Shown here in pieces: positions 16,558-23,402 of a DNA stretch of 62,851 nt (the first letter of the stretch is position 1; the number at the start of each line of letters is the position of its first letter). The stretch lies in assembly GCA_015655545.1 (NCBI GenBank), contig JAATET010000003.1, forward strand, positions 1 through 62,851, written 5' to 3'. The DNA is from Chthoniobacterales bacterium (GTDB taxonomy: Bacteria; Verrucomicrobiota; Verrucomicrobiia; Chthoniobacterales; JAATET01). A program made the translations under genes and the position numbers. The notes beneath the pieces were generated by a model that did no database searches, was not told the origin of the DNA, and saw only the letters and a list, made by a program, of their open reading frames with translations.

Positions 16558-17207
16558 GCGGCGCTTTTCGTTTTCCGGTTTCTACCTATCGGGAGCTTGT
16601 CCGAAGCAGCAACAATCGAAATGATCTTTGGCTGCTTGTTCAGCAAATTCCAATACCTCACTTCGTCGCCGCCCAAAACGACCGCTCGGTAGTGCTTGAA
16701 AATCATTTCGGGAGAGTTACCCATCTCGGCAGCGGTGAGATTTTCGTTTTTGTGCTGTGCATAGTGATAGCTGCCGAAGCTGTGACGCAAAGCGTTTCGT
16801 GGCCAAGGCATGATCTTGGCCGCCTCGGTCAGCGCAGTAAATCCCGTCCGCCATTCCCTTCCTGTGGGCGCAACCAATCCACTGCTCTTCCGCTCCGTGA
16901 CGAGCCAGGTGGCAAGATTATCCGCAATCGGGCTTGGCACGGCGGGCGTGCTTTTCGCGGTCGAGCGCGGCTCGCTCCGGACCAGCGGCCTTTCCTTCGC
17001 GGTGCTGAAATCCCGATCTCTGATCAACGATCTCGCCCGCGCCGCCAACGACGCCCCGGACTTTCCAAAGCGATCCGCAAGCGAGTCCCCAAGTCCGCTC
17101 CGTAAAATCGCAAAACTTTCCTGCGGCAGCGCAACGAGAACAACTCGGTCCCGGCCAACCGACTCCCGCGAAGCCCTGAGACCTACGCTCCCAGACGCAT
17201 CCGGCAT
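16554..17207 (-). pseudogene. Tyrosine recombinase/integrase, C-terminal remnant
   Basis: The last ~110 residues match a tyrosine-recombinase catalytic domain: NLATWLVTERKSSG, then RNALRHSFGSYHYAQHKNEN, EMGNSPEMIFKHYRAVV, with box-II Arg and the nucleophile Tyr (KHY). The two histidines usually present (HxxR; GH before the nucleophile) are both Asn. Upstream of ~residue 60 the sequence no longer resembles an integrase and the core-binding domain is missing. It is therefore a truncated relic, coupled to the toxin gene by ATGA. Confidence 0.7.
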
Positions 17208-17282
17208 GACACCTCAGCAATACGCCGGAAAACGGATACAGCACGCCGCTGGCGAGCACGGACCGGCGGCGCAAATGAATCG

Positions 17283-18044
17283 TTACGGAACGCTCAGTCC
17301 GCCATCGACGAGGATGCTCTGGCCATTGACGAAGCTCGCCGCCTCGCTGGCCAGCCACAGGACCGGCTCGGCAATCTCGCGCGATTGGCCGAGACGACCA
17401 GCCGGAACCAGCGAGGCGAGATATTTCGCGCCATCGCTGTCACGACCGCCGGCAAACCGGTCGAGCATGTCGGTCACGATCGGTCCCGGGGCAATCGCGT
17501 TCACCCGGATGCCCTGCGCAGCCAGCTCGACGGCGACGGCTTTGGTCAACCCTTCGACGGCATGCTTGCTGGCGATATAAACCGAGGCACCCGCCATGCC
17601 GACATGGCCGGCCACGCTGCTCGTATTGATGATCGAGCCGCCTCCGCTCTTTAGCATCGCGGGAATCTCATGTTTCATGGAAACAAGCACTCCCCACACA
17701 TTGATGTCGAAGACGCGGCGGTAATCGGCCTCGCTGACCTCCGCGGTCGGACCAGTCAGCTCGACGCCCGCATTGTTAAAAGCGACGTCCAGGCGGCCAT
17801 ACGCCGCCACAGTCCCCGCGACAAGCGCCGCGACATCGGCTTCCTTCGAGACATCGGCGCGAAGGAACGTCGCCTCGCCTCCAGCTGCCTTGATCTCGTC
17901 CACGACAGCCTGGCCCTCGATTTCCCGGCGTCCGCTGATGACGACCTTCGCCCCGGATTCGGCAAAGGCGAGCGCCGAGACCTTCCCGATGCCCGAGGTC
18001 GCTCCAGTGATCAGGACGACTTTATTTTCAAATGTGATGTTCAT
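17283..18044 (-). CDS. Short-chain dehydrogenase/reductase
   Basis: A 253-residue classical SDR: TGATSGIGKVSALAFAESGA (NAD(P) motif), NNAGVE, catalytic Ser in INTSSVAG and YIASK catalytic Tyr/Lys, PG motif AIAPGPIVTDM. The downstream substrate region is complete, ending GGLSVP. The substrate is unknown. It follows the DUF5069 gene by 29 bp in a leftward pair, preceded by a TetR-type operator, so it probably belongs to the TetR regulon. Confidence 0.9.
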   Translation of the reverse strand: MNITFENKVVLITGATSGIGKVSALAFAESGAKVVISGRREIEGQAVVDEIKAAGGEATFLRADVSKEADVAALVAGTVAAYGRLDVAFNNAGVELTGPTAEVSEADYRRVFDINVWGVLVSMKHEIPAMLKSGGGSIINTSSVAGHVGMAGASVYIASKHAVEGLTKAVAVELAAQGIRVNAIAPGPIVTDMLDRFAGGRDSDGAKYLASLVPAGRLGQSREIAEPVLWLASEAASFVNGQSILVDGGLSVP

Positions 18045-18073
18045 ATTTTTTGGATTTTCGAAGGTGGAGCCGC

Positions 18074-18529
18074 TCAGGCTTTGCCGCCGAATGTGACGTA
18101 GTCATCGAGATCGAGCAGATCGGGCCAGGTGAGAATATCCTCCCGGGTCTTGCTTAATTCCGCGAGCATGCCGGTGAAATATTCCTTCGTCTCCACGTCT
18201 CCAGGAACGCGGTTTTCGACATAGCTGGTCCATTGCTTGATTTCCCATTCGCTCGGCTTCGTGGTGGAGTTTTCCGTGATCCAGTCGAGAAGCTCGCCAT
18301 CGCCTTTGCCGAGCGCGATTTGCGCCTTCAATTCGTCGGCATCGATGCCCGCAAAACTCAGGAAGCGCTGATCGAGCGGACACGCGTAGTGATAAAGTCC
18401 GTTTTTCCCCGCGAGGGCGGCGCGTCCTTTATCCAGCATGCGCGGCAAAAGTGCGTAGCCGCCAAGGCGGACGCGCGAACTGCGAGGCGGGCGTTGGGTG
18501 AGGTCAGGATGTGGGATGGTGGTGCTCAT
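18074..18529 (-). CDS. DUF5069 domain protein
   Basis: A 151-residue soluble protein fitting DUF5069: DLTQRPPRSSRVRLGGYALL, PRMLDKGRAALAGKNG, LDQRFLSFAGIDADEL and GKGDGELLDWI. Function is unknown; the family is common in Verrucomicrobiota and Acidobacteriota. It is first of two genes ahead of the SDR enzyme, with a TetR-like operator 18 bp upstream of its start. Confidence 0.85.
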   Translation of the reverse strand: MSTTIPHPDLTQRPPRSSRVRLGGYALLPRMLDKGRAALAGKNGLYHYACPLDQRFLSFAGIDADELKAQIALGKGDGELLDWITENSTTKPSEWEIKQWTSYVENRVPGDVETKEYFTGMLAELSKTREDILTWPDLLDLDDYVTFGGKA

Positions 18530-18546
18530 TTTCGGTTTGGTATTAA

Positions 18547-18563
18547 TTTGACTGGTCAGTTTA
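18547..18563. promoter_or_regulatory. Candidate TetR operator, DUF5069-SDR promoter
   Basis: TTTGACTGGTCAGTTTA contains the palindrome TGACTGGTCA and matches the site upstream of the tetR gene at 13 of 17 positions. It lies between the tetR stop and the DUF5069 start, where it could block transcription of the enzyme operon. Confidence 0.6.
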
Positions 18564-18577
18564 TTTTTCGAGTGAAT

Positions 18578-19189
18578 TTAAGAACTTAACGTCCTTGAGG
18601 CGCCGCCGAGCAGCCGCAGCATGCCCGCTTTTGCGGTGAGCAGGGGCGCGACATCGTTTCGCACTTTGGCTTGGATCAGCAGGCCTTGAAAATAGGAATA
18701 GAGCTGCAGCGCGAGGGCACGGGAATCGCCTGTTTCCACCAACCCCTCGGCGGCGGCGGCCGAGATCGCCGAGTCCAGATATTTCACGTAGCGATCCATG
18801 ATTTCGACGGCTTTCAGTCGAATTTTTTCGTCCTGGGTGCTGAGCTCGGCGGCCAGTGTAATCGCCGGGCAGCCGCAGACCTTCCCACATTCGGAGCTTT
18901 TATCCGTCTGGGCTTTCAACGCGCTCTCGCAAAATTGCTGAATTCGCTCCAACGGCGGCGTCTGCGGCGAAAAGCATTGATCGAGGCAAGGCCGCTTCAC
19001 TTGCCAATCGGCCTCCATGGCCGCGACGGCGAGATCCGATTTCGAAGGAAAAAAATGGTAAAAGCTGCCTTTTTTCACGTCGGCGCGTTTGCAAATATCG
19101 TCCACGCTCACCGCGCCATAGCTGTTTTCCCAAATCAACTGCATGGCCACTCGCAGCAGCTTGCACTTGGTTTCGCATTCGGGCTTCAT
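18578..19189 (-). CDS. TetR/AcrR-family transcriptional regulator
   Basis: A 203-residue protein. The N-terminal HTH (KLLRVAMQLIWENSYGAVSV; ICKRADVKKGSFYHFFPSK) is typical of TetR; the C-terminal ligand domain carries a Cys pair (CGKVCGCPAI). The SFYHFF-SK-L pattern resembles the NemR/AcuR subgroup that often controls electrophile-detoxifying reductases, in line with the SDR gene next to it. It lies upstream of the DUF5069-SDR pair on the same strand, with matching operators before both. Confidence 0.9.
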   Translation of the reverse strand: MKPECETKCKLLRVAMQLIWENSYGAVSVDDICKRADVKKGSFYHFFPSKSDLAVAAMEADWQVKRPCLDQCFSPQTPPLERIQQFCESALKAQTDKSSECGKVCGCPAITLAAELSTQDEKIRLKAVEIMDRYVKYLDSAISAAAAEGLVETGDSRALALQLYSYFQGLLIQAKVRNDVAPLLTAKAGMLRLLGGASRTLSS

Positions 19190-19204
19190 CGTCGGGGAAA
19201 CATA

Positions 19205-19221
19205 TTTGACTGATCGGTCAA
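19205..19221. promoter_or_regulatory. Candidate TetR autoregulatory operator
   Basis: TTTGACTGATCGGTCAA holds a near-perfect 16-bp palindrome (TTGAC-N6-GTCAA, 14 of 16 positions symmetric). It sits 16 bp upstream of the tetR start and just after the terminator of the gene before, the usual place for self-repression. Confidence 0.68.
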
Positions 19222-19233
19222 CCGCAAGAGATT

Positions 19234-19272
19234 TAAAAAAGACCCGTGACGCGAATGGAACGCGCCACGGGT
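19234..19272 (-). terminator. Rho-independent terminator of the YHS-like gene
   Basis: Read leftward: stem ACCCGTG(G)CGCG / CGCG(T)CACGGGT with a 7-base loop, followed by CTTTTTT. It lies 20 bp after the stop of the small Cys-rich gene and insulates it from tetR. Confidence 0.85.
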
Positions 19273-19291
19273 GGATGGATTTGCGGAGCGA

Positions 19292-19576
19292 TTACTGGGC
19301 CGCGTTCGAGCCGCCCGAGGACTTCGACGCCACGGCGGCGTGGTATTTTTTCAAGCCCGCGGCCGGATCCTTATCGAAAGACGTCTTGCAGTCCTTGCAG
19401 CAGAACTTGATTTCCTGTCCTTCGTAAACTTCCGAGAGGGGCTTTCCCATTTCGCCGAGTTTGTCTTTGGAATAGACGCAATAATCGAGGGCATAAGGCT
19501 TCACCTGGTCCGCGGCCTGGGAGGTGGCGGCAAGGGCGAAGATTCCGAGGGTGAGAGCGAGTAATAGTTTTTTCAT
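19292..19576 (-). CDS. Exported YHS/TRASH-like metal-binding protein
   Basis: A 94-residue protein with a cleavable signal peptide (ALAATSQAA-DQVK) and a mature domain carrying YCVYSKDKLGEMGKP and KFCCKDCKTSFDKDP. The spaced cysteines (YC...CCxDC) and aromatic F fit a YHS/TRASH-type metal-binding fold. Probably periplasmic, perhaps copper or another thiophilic metal. Own terminator; upstream lies another small exported protein with Cys/His, so the two may share a metal theme. Confidence 0.7.
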   Translation of the reverse strand: MKKLLLALTLGIFALAATSQAADQVKPYALDYCVYSKDKLGEMGKPLSEVYEGQEIKFCCKDCKTSFDKDPAAGLKKYHAAVASKSSGGSNAAQ

Positions 19577-19645
19577 TTTTGGTGTTTGAGTTTTTATTTC
19601 GTGCGCGCCATGACACAGGCGCCGCGACCCGTGAGGGTGGCCGGA

Positions 19646-20071
19646 TCAAGCACCAAAAACCGGTGGAGCGTGCGAGAGCAGGCTGCGATTCAAAACTGTC
19701 TCGGCAAACCCGAGGGCTCGAGGCGGACCGTGGGCGTGAAACTCGACGCTTTCCGGATTCCGAACGACCGCGCGCGGGACGAGAATTTCCCGCGAAATCG
19801 ACGGAAGCTCGAGCATCGAAGCAGCAGGCACGACCACCGGCGCGGGAACGGTGAGACGAAACGTATCGCAGCACTGCATCGTCATCGTCCCAGGCGGCTG
19901 CCGATGGCCTTCCCCGCCCTCGCGACAGCAGGAATGAGAGGGCTGGCGGATGCCTTCCAGGGCGGCCAACGCGCAATGGTTCGTCGCCGCGATCCACGTG
20001 ACCGCAATGACCGCCACAAGAAACGTGGAAATCCACCGGGACTGGCGGAAAAAGATCATGACCCCATGCAT
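19646..20071 (-). CDS. Small Cys/His-containing membrane or exported protein of unknown function
   Basis: About 141 residues from ATG 20071 (alternatives: TTG 20095 or ATG 20059). One hydrophobic segment near the N-terminus (STFLVAVIAVTWIAATNHC) is followed by HSCCREGGEGH and MQCCDTF, then a Pro/Val-rich tail. An NHCALA-type motif after the helix, as I recall it, occurs in verrucomicrobial proteins near heavy-metal efflux genes, but none is present here. The motif is suggestive only. Confidence 0.5.
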   Translation of the reverse strand: MHGVMIFFRQSRWISTFLVAVIAVTWIAATNHCALAALEGIRQPSHSCCREGGEGHRQPPGTMTMQCCDTFRLTVPAPVVVPAASMLELPSISREILVPRAVVRNPESVEFHAHGPPRALGFAETVLNRSLLSHAPPVFGA

Positions 20072-20114
20072 ACGCCCGTTCAGGGGCTTTGGCAAGGGGT
20101 GCGCCGGTCCGACG

Positions 20115-20945
20115 CTACGGCTGCCGGACCGCCGGCGCCGGCGTGGCGGCAGAGGCGTCCGGCGACTTGAGATTCACCGAGTTCATCACGACGAAAAGCA
20201 GCTGCTCGAGCACCTCGGGTGTCGTGTGATAAATGTCGGTCACTCCCTCCGGCGGCTTCCAGGTTTTGCCGGGAAGCTTCGGCGCGAAGAGAAGATCCTC
20301 GATCACGACGGTAGCGGTGAAAGTGCTGCGGGTAATTTTGATTTGGCGCGGCAGATAGCCAGCGGCGATCCACATCGTGGCCCGGAAGTCGGCGGCCTTC
20401 GTCGCCTCGGCGAGTTCGGGCATGAGTCCGCCGGAAATGACGCGCGTCGGCTCGCCGTTGAGATCCTCAAATTGCTTGCCCTCCTCGAGCGTAAACATCG
20501 CCGGAAGGAAGATCGCCTGCTGCGCGGTGATCGGCAGGAAGATCGGCGTGTCGGTTTTCTTCGTCGGCGCGGGCAGCTTGCCGGCAAATTGCTTGAGCAA
20601 ATATTCCATCTTCGCGCCCGGCATGGCCCAGACGTCGTCGCCGTCGCGACAGACGGTGACCTGCTCGCCGAGCACGGGAGCGGTGAGCTTCACCTTGTTG
20701 GGGAACTGCACCGCGGCGTCGAGCGTCGCGCCGTTGAAGTCCTTCGGCAGGCGGCCCGTCACGTCCTTCATGCGCATGTGAAACGAGGCGGCCCGGTTCG
20801 CGTCCTGCCCGCCGGCGAGCAGGACGCTGAAGAAGGGCTTGAAAACTTTAAAAACGATGTCGTAGCGATTTTCCGACGGCGCCTCCTGCGCCGTGGCGGA
20901 GCGGATGGCGGCGGCGAAAACAAGGACGGCAAAGACACGCTTCAT
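20115..20945 (-). CDS. Exported protein of unknown function (lipoprotein-carrier-like beta fold?)
   Basis: A 276-residue protein from ATG 20945, with a signal peptide ending IRSATA-QEAPSEN. The body alternates beta-type segments (NRYDIVFKVFKPFFSVLLAG; DFRATMWIAAGYLPRQIKI; TATVVIEDLLFAPKLPGKTW) reminiscent of the LolA/LolB-like fold of outer-membrane lipoprotein-sorting proteins, but without a clear family motif. It stands upstream of, and divergent from, the ExbB-ExbD-TonB operon. Confidence 0.65.
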   Translation of the reverse strand: MKRVFAVLVFAAAIRSATAQEAPSENRYDIVFKVFKPFFSVLLAGGQDANRAASFHMRMKDVTGRLPKDFNGATLDAAVQFPNKVKLTAPVLGEQVTVCRDGDDVWAMPGAKMEYLLKQFAGKLPAPTKKTDTPIFLPITAQQAIFLPAMFTLEEGKQFEDLNGEPTRVISGGLMPELAEATKAADFRATMWIAAGYLPRQIKITRSTFTATVVIEDLLFAPKLPGKTWKPPEGVTDIYHTTPEVLEQLLFVVMNSVNLKSPDASAATPAPAVRQP

Positions 20946-21034
20946 GTTCCTCATGCATAGCCGGACTGGCGCGGTTTGCAAAGAGAACGCCTTTTTGCGT
21001 TGCGCCCGCCGCGAGTTAGCCTATTCGATTCGCT

Positions 21035-21790
21035 ATGCCGATGCCGCTCATCGCACAGCAGGGGACCGGGCTTTACTACGCTTTCGTGAATTCGACGGGC
21101 GAAGGCAAGGCCGTGCTGCTCGCGCTGTTTTTCGCCTCGATCTTCAGCTGGTCGGTGATGGTCACGAAATTCCGCGTGCTGCGTTTCGTGAAGCGGCAGT
21201 CCGCGCGATTCTCCGCCGTTTTCCATCTCGACCGCCAGCCGCTGCGGCTTTTCGAGACGGGCGTGCGTTTCGAGGGCTCGCCGCTTTTCCACATTTACGA
21301 AGCCGGCACGAATGAACTCTGCTTCCAGATGCTCGGCTCGACCGAGGTCGATGAAACCTTCCGCTCGCGCTTGAGCGACGCCCCGAAAATCACGCCCGCG
21401 CAAATGCGCTCGGTGATCGCCGCGATGGAGCGCGCCGTCGGCGAGAGCGCGCTCGCCCTCGAGGGGCAGATGAATGTGCTCACGATGGCGGTGAGCGGCG
21501 CGCCATTTCTCGGGCTGCTCGGCACGGTCTGGGGCGTGATGGATGCCTTCGGCGGCATCGCGGCCGCGGGCAATGCGAATCTCGCGGCGATGGCGCCCGG
21601 CGTTTCCGGCGCGCTCATCACGACCGTTACCGGCCTGCTCGTGGCGATTCCCGCGATGTTCGGATACAACTTTCTCGTCACCAGCATTCGCACGGTGATC
21701 GTCGAATGCGACAACTTCGCCGCCGAGCTCGCGAGCGAGATCGAGCACCGCTACGTCGAACACCACGGGCCTTCCCCACGCCGAGGCTGA
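21035..21790 (+). CDS. exbB: MotA/TolQ/ExbB proton-channel protein
   Basis: A 251-residue inner-membrane protein with three hydrophobic segments: residues ~25-45 (VLLALFFASIFSWSVMVTKF), ~155-175 (GAPFLGLLGTVWGVMDAF) and ~195-215 (GALITTVTGLLVAIPAMFGY). The GLLGTVWGVM and TGLLVAIPA motifs define the ExbB/TolQ family, which converts proton flow into work for TonB or TolA. First of three coupled genes with ExbD and a TonB-like protein. Confidence 0.9.
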   Translation: MPMPLIAQQGTGLYYAFVNSTGEGKAVLLALFFASIFSWSVMVTKFRVLRFVKRQSARFSAVFHLDRQPLRLFETGVRFEGSPLFHIYEAGTNELCFQMLGSTEVDETFRSRLSDAPKITPAQMRSVIAAMERAVGESALALEGQMNVLTMAVSGAPFLGLLGTVWGVMDAFGGIAAAGNANLAAMAPGVSGALITTVTGLLVAIPAMFGYNFLVTSIRTVIVECDNFAAELASEIEHRYVEHHGPSPRRG

Positions 21791-21796
21791 TCCGCC

Positions 21797-22237
21797 ATGC
21801 GCCGCTTTTCCGATCGCACCAGCCTCACCGCGCTCGCGGAGTTGAACGTCACCCCGCTGCTCGATCTCGCCTTCGTGCTGCTGATCATTTTCATGATCAC
21901 CACGCCGCTCATCGAAAACAGCATGGACCTCGTCGTCCCCACGAGCTCGACCGCGAAGTCCGAAGTGAAGCCCGGCGAGGTGCAGATCGTCTCCATCGAT
22001 CGCAACGGCGTGCTCAAGCTCAACGAAATCGAAATGACCGCCGAGGCGCTCGAGCAGAAACTGAATGAGATCAAGTCGGCGAATCCGAATCTCGCCGTGG
22101 CGGTGCGTCCCCATAACGAGCTGCCCGTGCAGAAATTCGTCGCGGTGATGGATATCCTGAAGCGTGTCGGCATCACGAAACTCGGCATCATGACGCGGCC
22201 GTCCGAACAAGGATCGGGCGCAACGAAGAACCCCTGA
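21797..22237 (+). CDS. exbD: ExbD/TolR-family biopolymer transport protein
   Basis: A 146-residue protein with one N-terminal membrane helix carrying the essential Asp ([20 protein letters not shown]) and a periplasmic domain ending KLGIMTRP. It partners with ExbB in the proton-driven motor. Six bases separate it from exbB, and its TGA overlaps the ATG of the TonB gene (TGATG). Confidence 0.92.
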   Translation: MRRFSDRTSLTALAELNVTPLLDLAFVLLIIFMITTPLIENSMDLVVPTSSTAKSEVKPGEVQIVSIDRNGVLKLNEIEMTAEALEQKLNEIKSANPNLAVAVRPHNELPVQKFVAVMDILKRVGITKLGIMTRPSEQGSGATKNP

Positions 22238-23265
22238 TGTCCCGCCGCGAGCACGATTCCGTGCGGCTGCACAGTCGCCGCGGCTACCGGGTGTCGTTCG
22301 TGCTCGTCGCGCTGGTGCATCTGCTGCTCATCGCGGCGTTGATTTATTTTTCGCGGAACACGGAAGTCCAAAAACCGCTCGGCGACGTGGTGTGGCTGGA
22401 TGCGGGCGCATTTACCGCCGCGCTTTCCGCGCCGCCCGAACCTGTCGAGACTCCCGAGCCCGCCGCCACGCCGGAGCAAACTCCGGAGCCCACGCCAGCT
22501 CCGACTCCCGAGCCCACGCCGGAAGAAACTCCCGAGCCGACTCCACCTCCGACCCCGGAACCCACGCCTGAGCCCGAGAAGGATTCCATCCCCGACGCGA
22601 CTCCCACTCCGACTCCAAAACCCACGCCGAAACCGACTCCCAAGGCCACACCAAAGCCAACTCCGAAGCCTACGCCAAAGCCAACTCCGAAGCCTACGCC
22701 AAAGCCGACTCCGAAGCCTACGCCAAAGCCGACTCCACGCCCCTCCCCGAAGCCGAGTCCCAAGCCTTCACCAAAACCCAAACCAAAACCCTCCGCCACT
22801 CCAAAGGCCACCCCGAAACCTTCCGCCACGCCGAAGCCGGATAGCGAGGACGAAGACTCGGCGAAGGACGACCAGCCAAAAAATACGAGCACCAAAAAAG
22901 CCGCGCAATCGAAGGAAGGCGCGGCGAAATCCGGCGCGGGCACGGCGGAAAAAAGCGGCGGGGGAGGGAGTTCCGACTTCGGCTGGTATCACGAAATGAT
23001 CCACGACTCGCTCTACAGCCAGTGGGATCAGCCCACATCGCTTTTTGGCGAAGGACATAAATTTTCCTGCGTTCTGCAAATCAAGATCGCGCAGGACGGC
23101 ACGGTCTCAGACGCGAGCATTATGAAATCGAGCGGCAACCCGGTGATGGACGAGTCCGTGCTGGCGGCGGCGAAGCGCACCAAAAAGATCGCTCCCCTCC
23201 CCGCCGGACTCACCAAAGGCGACACCTACACGATCAATATCGCGTTCGAGCTCGACCAGAACTAG
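22237..23265 (+). CDS. tonB: TonB-like energy transducer with long Pro-rich linker
   Basis: A 342-residue protein: a short cytoplasmic N-terminus, one membrane helix (~residues 15-35), a Pro/Thr-rich rod from ~65 to ~190 made of PTPEP and then PTPK repeats, a charged linker, and a C-terminal TonB/TolA-like domain ([32 protein letters not shown]). The rod would span the periplasm. The gene order ExbB-ExbD-TonB supports the role; TolA is the alternative. The period in the rod arises from near-identical DNA repeats. Confidence 0.85.
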   Translation: MSRREHDSVRLHSRRGYRVSFVLVALVHLLLIAALIYFSRNTEVQKPLGDVVWLDAGAFTAALSAPPEPVETPEPAATPEQTPEPTPAPTPEPTPEETPEPTPPPTPEPTPEPEKDSIPDATPTPTPKPTPKPTPKATPKPTPKPTPKPTPKPTPKPTPKPTPKPTPRPSPKPSPKPSPKPKPKPSATPKATPKPSATPKPDSEDEDSAKDDQPKNTSTKKAAQSKEGAAKSGAGTAEKSGGGGSSDFGWYHEMIHDSLYSQWDQPTSLFGEGHKFSCVLQIKIAQDGTVSDASIMKSSGNPVMDESVLAAAKRTKKIAPLPAGLTKGDTYTINIAFELDQN

Positions 23266-23270
23266 TGAAA

Positions 23271-23395
23271 ACTAAACAGGATTTTGCATGATTTCTAAGA
23301 TTAACAGGATTGAAAATTACATCATGTCAATCCGGTCAATCCGGTCAATCCGGTCAATCCGGTCAATCCTGTTAATCCTGTTAATCCTGTTTAGT
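23271..23395. repeat. 9-bp tandem repeat array inside an inverted repeat; likely bidirectional terminator
   Basis: ACTAAACAGGATT (23271-23283) is the exact reverse complement of AATCCTGTTTAGT (23383-23395), and GATTAACAGGATT (23299-23311) mirrors AATCCTGTTAATC at 23365-23377 and 23374-23386. Between them lie seven 9-bp units from 23326: four GTCAATCCG, one GTCAATCCT and two GTTAATCCT. The array separates convergent tonB and tamA, so a transcription-termination role is plausible. Confidence 0.8.
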
Positions 23396-23402
23396 TCTCA
23401 CT

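Noticed and set aside
23326-23388. Tandem repeats as a CRISPR array
   Set aside because: Units are 9 bp with no spacers and no cas genes nearby.
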